Positions 32,948 through 37,502 of a stretch of 37,502 nt of DNA are shown piece by piece. The stretch is from Alphaproteobacteria bacterium (GTDB lineage Bacteria; Pseudomonadota; Alphaproteobacteria; Micavibrionales; CSBR16-224), in NCBI GenBank assembly GCA_006226225.1, contig SBHI01000063.1:1-37502 (forward strand). Direction: 5' to 3'. The position numbers and the translations under genes are program-made. Position 1 is the first letter of the stretch, and each line of letters starts with the position of its first letter. Below the pieces are notes generated by a model. It did no database searches, was not told the DNA's origin, and worked only from the letters and a program-made list of their open reading frames with translations.

Positions 32948-33700
32948 ATGAAAAAATTTCTCGCATTTATCCTTATTCTCGCAGCCATCGGCGGCGGCGT
33001 ATATTTCTATATGGGCACGATGCTCAAACCGATGGTTGAGAAAGTCGCCAGCCATGCGCTGGGTACTAAGGTGACACTGGCGGCGCTGGATGTGTCCATT
33101 GCCGAGAAAAAAGTAACGGTAAAAGGCATCCAGATTAATAACCCGCAAGGCGCCTTCCAATCTCCGTATTTCCTGCATGCCGATACGGTCAGCGTGACGG
33201 CGCGTGATTTGACAGGTGCGGTGCTGGCGCTGGGTGAGATCGTGGTCGACGGTGTCGATATCCGTTACGAAGTGCGGAAGGGCGGCACCAATCTGGGTGC
33301 CTTGCAGGATAATATCAAAGCGGGGCAATCCGGCGGCTCTGCCTCATCCGGCGGCAAAGACCTTGTGATTGACCGGCTGCAGCTGAGCAATATCTCCGTG
33401 ACACCGCTGGCGGCTGTTGCCAAAATCAGCGGGCAGGGCAGCGCGAAAATACCGGATATCGTTTTGAAAAATATCGGCAGCGATAAAAAACCCGCAACGG
33501 CGGAGCAAGTCTTAACGCAAGTCATGGACAGGCTGGCACGCAGCACAATGAAAGTCGTGACGGAAAAGGGGCTGGGCGATACGTTCTTTAAAGGCGTGCG
33601 CAGCATTACCGATGGCGCAGCCGGCACTATTCCCGAAAGCGATATGGATCAGCGCATGGATAAGGCGCGTGATTTAATGAAGGGTGTCCTCGGGCATTAA
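32948..33700 (+). CDS. AsmA-like membrane-anchored protein
   Basis: The 250-residue protein has an N-terminal signal anchor (KKFLAFILILAAIGGGVYFYMG). It is followed by an AsmA-type beta-rich region (VTLAALDVSIAEKKVTVKGIQINNPQGAF, IVVDGVDIRYEV) that in larger relatives forms a lipid-carrying groove, and a helical C-terminus. AsmA-family proteins act in the periplasm in outer-membrane lipid or protein homeostasis. This one is short, so it may hold only the N-terminal AsmA part. AGGGGAT lies 7 bases before the ATG. The next small gene begins 12 bp after the stop, suggesting joint transcription. Confidence 0.8.
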   Translation: MKKFLAFILILAAIGGGVYFYMGTMLKPMVEKVASHALGTKVTLAALDVSIAEKKVTVKGIQINNPQGAFQSPYFLHADTVSVTARDLTGAVLALGEIVVDGVDIRYEVRKGGTNLGALQDNIKAGQSGGSASSGGKDLVIDRLQLSNISVTPLAAVAKISGQGSAKIPDIVLKNIGSDKKPATAEQVLTQVMDRLARSTMKVVTEKGLGDTFFKGVRSITDGAAGTIPESDMDQRMDKARDLMKGVLGH

Positions 33701-33712
33701 CGGAGCAACCTC

Positions 33713-33952
33713 ATGTCTGGCACCAGTTTTATCATTACCGGTAATAAGACGACGTTTTCGCGGATCAAATCCCTGTCCGAGCACTTCTCAAAAGTCACCG
33801 CCAGCGATGCCAAAAAATTTACGGTGACGGTCGAAGAAAACCCGACGGGCTATTTCAAGCAAAAGCTCGACAGCCTTGGCGCGACCGTGCGCAGGGAATA
33901 TAAATATGACGGATATGATGATCCCTATCACAATCCGCCCTATTACTGTTAG
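33713..33952 (+). CDS. Small protein of unknown function (79 residues)
   Basis: The 79-residue frame starts at an ATG with CGGAG about 8 bases upstream and lies 12 bp after the AsmA-like gene. The sequence looks like a small alpha-beta domain (SFIITGNKTTFSRIKSLSEHF...FTVTVEENPTGYFKQKLDSLGATVRREYKYDGYDD) with a Tyr- and Pro-rich tail ending in Cys. Codon use is like its neighbours. I do not recognise a family. It converges with the next gene after 6 bp. Confidence 0.72.
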   Translation: MSGTSFIITGNKTTFSRIKSLSEHFSKVTASDAKKFTVTVEENPTGYFKQKLDSLGATVRREYKYDGYDDPYHNPPYYC

Positions 33953-33958
33953 GGCTGC

Positions 33959-34426
33959 TCAGCGGCGGCGGTGATCGCGATAATTGTCCAGAACGCGCCG
34001 CATAACTTCAAGCTGGCGCTCTCTCTGCCGCTCTGCAGCGCTGGCCTTTGCTGCACGGTGGGCTTTGTGATACCCGTCAAATTCTTTCTGTGACAGGGTA
34101 ATCAGCGTGGCATCCATAATATTGTTCATATCGTTATAAAGATGCTTCACACGCGGATTCTTTGACTGGCGCACGGCCTTGTGACTGTTCAGCAGCATAT
34201 CTTCAACTTTTTCCAGCGGCGCATTGAAAATCACGAAACGCTTTTCCCCGCCCTTATGCGGGGTCAGCTCCACGCAGGTACGCGGCGTGTCTTTGCCCAA
34301 AACGGGGTGGTAGTCATAGCGGTGGATGTTATAGACATTCTCGGCATTCATGTAAAAGCCGCCTTCACGGATGGTTAGTCTTTCCTCCGTTTCTTTTACA
34401 ACGATATGAGCCTTGATATAGGGCAT
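33959..34426 (-). CDS. Protein of unknown function (155 residues)
   Basis: The product begins with beta strands (MPYIKAHIVVKETEERLTIREGGFYMNAENVYNIH) containing a conserved-looking Arg/Asn/Tyr-rich strand pair. A helical region and a basic, Arg-rich coiled tail (AAERQRERQLEVMRRVLDNYRDHRRR) follow. No signal peptide is seen. A near-consensus promoter at 34463-34491 drives it, with a leader of about 30 nt, so it is probably well expressed. I do not recognise a family; nucleic-acid binding would be a guess from the basic tail. Confidence 0.78.
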   Translation of the reverse strand: MPYIKAHIVVKETEERLTIREGGFYMNAENVYNIHRYDYHPVLGKDTPRTCVELTPHKGGEKRFVIFNAPLEKVEDMLLNSHKAVRQSKNPRVKHLYNDMNNIMDATLITLSQKEFDGYHKAHRAAKASAAERQRERQLEVMRRVLDNYRDHRRR

Positions 34427-34462
34427 GTCTGCTCTCGCTGAAACTTGTATTACAACTGAAGG

Positions 34463-34491
34463 AATATAACAAAATTATATAATTATGTCAA
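34463..34491 (-). promoter_or_regulatory. Near-consensus sigma70 promoter for the 155-residue gene
   Basis: On the minus strand TTGACA (34486-34491) is followed after 17 bases by TATATT (34463-34468). It is the best promoter in the window. The -35 box overlaps the stop codon of the upstream 67-residue gene, so the two genes can be regulated apart although they lie on the same strand. Confidence 0.65.
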
Positions 34492-34691
34492 TCTGAGACG
34501 GGCTTGTCGATGCGGGCATGGGTAAAAACGGCAATGTCTTTAATCGGGATTTTGCCGCGTTCCTGCAAATGCAGCCAGCTGCCTTTTTTATCCAGAAAAC
34601 GGTCGACAAACTCCGTGCCGTCACGCAGCTGGATATAGACTTTCTTGTTTTTCTGCGTCGAATAGTGACTGGGGGAGCGTTTTTTTGCCAT
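34488..34691 (-). CDS. Small basic protein of unknown function (67 residues)
   Basis: The 67-residue frame starts MAKKRSPSHYSTQKNKK, then has a compact strand-rich core (VYIQLRDGTEFVDRFLDKKGSWLHLQERGKIPIKDIAVFTHARI). That pattern, a Lys-rich head with an RDGTE-type beta-hairpin, suggests a small barrel-like domain, possibly nucleic-acid binding, but no family is recognised. Ribosome site is weak. Acidic and basic residues alternate as in real coding sequence; a competing longer frame (34475-34846) in another phase looks less protein-like. Confidence 0.6.
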   Translation of the reverse strand: MAKKRSPSHYSTQKNKKVYIQLRDGTEFVDRFLDKKGSWLHLQERGKIPIKDIAVFTHARIDKPVSD

Positions 34692-34912
34692 GTCGCGTCT
34701 TTCATTTGCCCGTACACTTTGTTAACCATCGTTTCGCCGTGCTCATGTATTTCTATACACTCCGCGCGGCTTACCTCGGTTGCCGCCTGTACGAACAAAG
34801 CAAAAACGCTTCGCGGCAATATAACAGCTTTCATGGGGCAAGACAAAACTCTTGCGGGCGCCGGATTAAATATGTTAATAAAAGATCTTGTTTATCAAAG
34901 GAAAACGGCGAA

Positions 34913-35428
34913 ATGGGCAGTTTCAGATTCGGCGATCCCGATACGGATTTGCGTTATGCGGTGAATATCACTCTTGGCAACGGCAATGACAGCGAAGCCG
35001 CGCTGATGGCGGCCTGCGCATTGCTGAACGGTGCCAATCCCGATATTATCGTTGATGAAATGATGGGCTATACCGCTTTGGCGGCCAGCACGGTCTCCGG
35101 CGGCATGGAAACCATCAATATTTTGCTGAAAAACAATGCCGACCCGAATATTTCCTCCACCTATTACGGCACGCCGCTGACGCATCATTTGTGGCAGATT
35201 TTCGAGCCGGTAAAGCCTGAACTGGTCAAACTGTTGCTGGATCACGGCGCACGACCCGATATTCCCAACCGCGAAGGCAAAACGGCGCTGGATTATGCGC
35301 GTGAGCGGGAGCTGCCTGAGATCGTGCATATGTGTGAAGATTTTCTGCTTGGCGAAAGCGGTCAAAAGGATCTGCGCCGCCAAAATCGTCAGAATGCCTT
35401 GCGCCGCTATCTGCGCCGTCCGAAATAA
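34913..35428 (+). CDS. Ankyrin-repeat protein
   Basis: The start ATG at 34913 has AAGGA about 10 bases upstream and gives 171 residues. Ankyrin repeats are visible: DSEAALMAACALLNGANPDIIV, MGYTALAASTVSGGMETINILLKNNADPNI, GTPLTHHLWQIFEPVKPELVKLLLDHGARPDIP, and EGKTALDYARERELPEIVHMCEDF. The C-terminus is basic (RRQNRQNALRRYLRRPK). No signal peptide. It resembles the ankyrin protein at 13932 in size and basic C-terminus but not in close sequence. The 221-bp gap upstream (34692-34912) holds no other supported gene. Confidence 0.85.
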   Translation: MGSFRFGDPDTDLRYAVNITLGNGNDSEAALMAACALLNGANPDIIVDEMMGYTALAASTVSGGMETINILLKNNADPNISSTYYGTPLTHHLWQIFEPVKPELVKLLLDHGARPDIPNREGKTALDYARERELPEIVHMCEDFLLGESGQKDLRRQNRQNALRRYLRRPK

Positions 35429-35462
35429 CCCGTTTCCGCCGTGTTTTTTTCTTTTAATTTTA

Positions 35463-35491
35463 TTGCGATATGTAAAATATTATGATAGGAT
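35463..35491 (+). promoter_or_regulatory. Putative promoter of the HExxH protein gene
   Basis: TTGCGA is followed after 17 bases by TAGGAT, with a predicted start near 35498 and a leader of about 36 nt. The TAGGAT -10 also occurs before the Na/Pi gene. A run of seven T (35443) precedes it but has no hairpin. Confidence 0.42.
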
Positions 35492-35533
35492 AAGGCTTGT
35501 TTTTGAATAGGCGGAACAGGCGGTTTAACGGGA

Positions 35534-36316
35534 ATGACGGAACATCCGGAAAAAGATGAACGGGAAGATGTGACGGCGCAGGACACTGCGGCGGAAAGCT
35601 CTGCCGCGCCCAAACGCCGCCCTTGGTATAAAACGCTGTTCAGCCGCAAAGCCAATATCTTTGTGAAGGCCGCGCGCTCGCTGGTGCTGGCCTTTGCCGG
35701 CCTGTGGGCTGCGGAGGCATCACTGCCCTATGTTCTCGACGGCCGCCCGCTGCATGACAATGAAATCAAAATGCTGCAGAAAATGGGCTATGACGATTCC
35801 ATCGATTACAGCAAGGTGAAGGTGCATTCCTCGGATTTCGGCGACTGGTGTCTCAGCCGCTATCAGATGTGCATGGCGACCAAAGGCAGCATGATTATCG
35901 TCCCACAAGATGTTTACAGCGAAGATTTCAGCAGCGGCAATGATATTGACGAATTTTTCTTCTCGCATGAGGTCGGCCATGTCTGGCAGAACCAGAATAA
36001 TGTGCTTTTCGCCCGTCTGCATGCGATGAAGGATTTGTTCAACTATGTCGTCGGCCATAATGACGGAGTTTCCCATTACGAATACAGACTGGAAGAGGGT
36101 AAAGATCTGACCGATTACGGTCTGGAACAGCAACCGACCATTATTGCCGATTTTGACCGATTGACCCGCCGCGGAGAGCCGCCGTTTTTCGCAGGGCTCG
36201 ATCCGAATGCCGATATGGATGCGGAGGCACTGAAGGCGCAATATCAAAGCGTGTTGAAAAACTTCCTTGATAACCCCGACTATGCGCGGAATCGCGCATA
36301 TCAGCCGTGGCGATAG
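35534..36316 (+). CDS. Membrane-anchored HExxH zinc-metalloprotease-like protein
   Basis: The 260-residue protein has a charged cytoplasmic N-terminus (1-40), one membrane-like segment (about 46-65), and a domain with HEVGH (145-149) in FFFSHEVGHVWQNQ. This resembles the HExxHxWQ motif of DUF4157-type zincins. A glutamate in DYGLEQQPTII (E198) is a fair candidate for the third zinc ligand, as those proteins have a 'LEqqA' motif. Two Cys (C106, C113) may form a disulfide if the domain is periplasmic. Function is unknown; DUF4157 domains occur in toxins and phage-tail-like systems, but none is seen nearby. The next gene starts 10 bp later. Confidence 0.78.
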   Translation: MTEHPEKDEREDVTAQDTAAESSAAPKRRPWYKTLFSRKANIFVKAARSLVLAFAGLWAAEASLPYVLDGRPLHDNEIKMLQKMGYDDSIDYSKVKVHSSDFGDWCLSRYQMCMATKGSMIIVPQDVYSEDFSSGNDIDEFFFSHEVGHVWQNQNNVLFARLHAMKDLFNYVVGHNDGVSHYEYRLEEGKDLTDYGLEQQPTIIADFDRLTRRGEPPFFAGLDPNADMDAEALKAQYQSVLKNFLDNPDYARNRAYQPWR

Positions 36317-36326
36317 GGGGGAGAGC

Positions 36327-37094
36327 ATGATCAAACTGCAAGACATGTTTCAGCAATTGGAAGAAAAAGCAGGGGCGGGGCTGTGCCGCCATGTGCCTGT
36401 TGTGAAGGCGCATCCTGTAAAAAAAGGTGAGGAATGCCTTGCCCCCGGAAATTTCGGTATGGAGGTCGAAATGGTGGCCGATACCGACGGTTGGCAAGTG
36501 GAGCGCAATGGCCAGAATCTGTTTTACGAGGATGAGGATTTTAAAGAGGAATTCGAAGCGGTCGCGCTGGATACGCGCCATGCCATGCCGCTGCCTTTCG
36601 GCACGGAGGTGCACCGCCTGCAAGAGGGGGAAGAATTCGCCGTCTACCCAAAAGGCAAAAAGCATAAGCCCGTCCATGCGCTGGCGAAACAGCCTGCCTT
36701 TCTGGTCAGTTTTCCGGACGGTGCACCGACTTATATCCGCGATATCGATTTCCATGTCAGCTTCCGCACCAATGCCCGCTATGCCGATGATGCGCTGACA
36801 GGCCTTTTTAATTACAAAACGCATTTGCAATCTGATGACAAGCCGCAGCGCTATGTCGTTGTGCCGCGGGAAACCGTGCTGGAAGTCAAAGGCAAAGCCC
36901 TGCAGGTCAAACCCGGAACCGTGCTGTATGAAAACAGCGCGGATTCCGATGGCTACACGGTCGTCTCCCCGATGGTCTTCGCCAAGGAATATAAAATCAT
37001 CGACCCCGCCAACGGCAAAGCGATGGCCACCCATATCGCCCATTCCGGCGCCCAAAAATCCGCCCTGATCCGCCGTTATCTTCACAAGCGGTAA
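36327..37094 (+). CDS. Protein of unknown function (255 residues)
   Basis: The start ATG lies 10 bp after the HExxH gene, with GGGGGGAGAG just upstream, so the two are probably one operon. The protein has no signal peptide or membrane segment. It is strand-rich with Gly/Asp turns, for example FAVYPKGKKHKPVHALAKQPAFLVSFPDG and YVVVPRETVLEVKGKALQVKPGTVLYENSADSDGYTVVSPMVFAKEY. The repeated 'v....V.v...G.....pGt.ly' style slightly recalls PGDYG-like domains, but this is not secure. Codon use fits its neighbours. It converges with proC 15 bp away. Confidence 0.72.
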   Translation: MIKLQDMFQQLEEKAGAGLCRHVPVVKAHPVKKGEECLAPGNFGMEVEMVADTDGWQVERNGQNLFYEDEDFKEEFEAVALDTRHAMPLPFGTEVHRLQEGEEFAVYPKGKKHKPVHALAKQPAFLVSFPDGAPTYIRDIDFHVSFRTNARYADDALTGLFNYKTHLQSDDKPQRYVVVPRETVLEVKGKALQVKPGTVLYENSADSDGYTVVSPMVFAKEYKIIDPANGKAMATHIAHSGAQKSALIRRYLHKR

Positions 37095-37109
37095 TATTAT
37101 TTGTGAAAA

Positions 37110-37502
37110 CTATTCCAGCTCTTTCCCGCGCGCGGTGGCGGCGGCAACGGCTTTGTCCAGCAATTGCTGCAAGCCGCTGTCCTGATCCATCAATACGCTG
37201 AGTGCGGCGGCGGTGGTGCCGCCGGGACTGGTGACATTTTCGCGCAAACTCGCGGCGGGCGTATCCGCCGCATCGGCGGCGAGGGCGGCACTGCCGATCA
37301 CGGTTTCCCGCGCCAGTGCCATCGCCATATCGGCAGGCAAGCCGGAATTTTCGCCGGCTTTGGCCAAAGCCTCGATCAACAGAAAAATATAGGCAGGGCC
37401 GCTGCCCGAAACGGCGGTCACGGCATTCATCAGGTTCTCATCATCCGTCCATAGCGCCTGCCCGACAGCCGCCATCAAATCCAGCGCCATCTGTTTTTCA
37501 CC
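37110..37502 (-). CDS. proC: Pyrroline-5-carboxylate reductase, C-terminal part
   Basis: The frame is open to the window edge, so the N-terminal NAD(P)-binding domain is missing. The visible 130 residues are the ProC dimerisation domain with its signature: AVSGSGPAYIFLLIEALAKAGENSGLPADMAMALA, then SLRENVTSPGGTTAAALSVL, and end GKELE. ProC reduces pyrroline-5-carboxylate to proline. The catalytic Thr-Ser-Pro-Gly-Gly-Thr-Thr block is intact. An in-frame Met at 37490 is internal, since the frame continues upstream (GEKQ before it). Confidence 0.93.
   Translation of the reverse strand, partial: GEKQMALDLMAAVGQALWTDDENLMNAVTAVSGSGPAYIFLLIEALAKAGENSGLPADMAMALARETVIGSAALAADAADTPAASLRENVTSPGGTTAAALSVLMDQDSGLQQLLDKAVAAATARGKELE

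Noticed and set aside
34475..34846. Longer minus-strand frame of 123 codons
   Set aside because: It overlaps the 67-residue gene in another phase and its sequence looks random, with many Cys, Ile and Ser runs and no domain-like pattern.

Overview
The window looks like chromosomal DNA of a free-living Gram-negative alphaproteobacterium of moderate GC (roughly 50-55 % by eye). Support comes from a three-gene cytochrome bc1 operon (petA-petB-petC) next to hemF and trmL, an outer-membrane assembly lipoprotein (BamB), a proteobacterial Psd/PssA pair, and a pilus or type II secretion-like assembly operon. The exact lineage cannot be fixed from sequence reading alone; a Micavibrio/Rhodospirillales-like background is a guess. 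No transposase, integrase, phage gene, CRISPR array or rRNA was seen, and gene order and base use look uniform.

Layout. (1) 1-7762, minus strand: one long operon with a good promoter at 7811-7839. It encodes a GspE/PilB-type ATPase with an N-terminal MshEN domain, a GspF/PilC platform protein, a PilM/PilN-like fusion, a PilO-like protein, a PilP/MshK-like protein, an ABC ATPase and a Pro/Ala/Glu-rich protein cut by the window edge. (2) 7920-10112, minus: a membrane GGDEF-EAL protein with a degenerate GGDEF motif, just upstream of that operon. (3) 10328-11653, plus: a stand-alone protein with an HNH-like core. (4) 11711-13744, minus: bamB and a YfgM-like protein. (5) 13932-15184, plus: an ankyrin protein and a small exported protein. 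(6) 15190-16629, minus: hemF and trmL; divergent from them are a membrane/spermidine-synthase-like fusion (16706) and petABC (18280-20929). (7) 21059-22828: a Na/Pi cotransporter that appears to start with ATT. (8) 22842-23981, minus: a NodB-fold protein lacking catalytic residues; divergent to it rutE-like and tsaB. (9) 25472-28368, minus: a TcpQ/PilL-like pilus protein, a GGDEF diguanylate cyclase and a LOG-family protein. (10) 28447-32770, plus: a compact operon psd-pssA-nudix-sseA-metC. (11) tRNA-Gly(UCC) at 32836, then an AsmA-like protein, several small unknown proteins, a second ankyrin protein, a membrane-anchored HExxH protein with an unknown partner, and the 3' part of proC.

How they work together. 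The clearest theme is cyclic di-GMP and a type IV pilus-like machine: a probable c-di-GMP phosphodiesterase lies beside an ATPase with a predicted c-di-GMP-binding MshEN domain, and a diguanylate cyclase lies beside a TcpQ-like envelope protein. Other blocks are housekeeping: respiration (bc1), haem synthesis, outer-membrane assembly, tRNA modification, phosphatidylethanolamine synthesis and sulfur amino-acid metabolism. Function calls rest on motifs and family knowledge read by eye; no database search was run.
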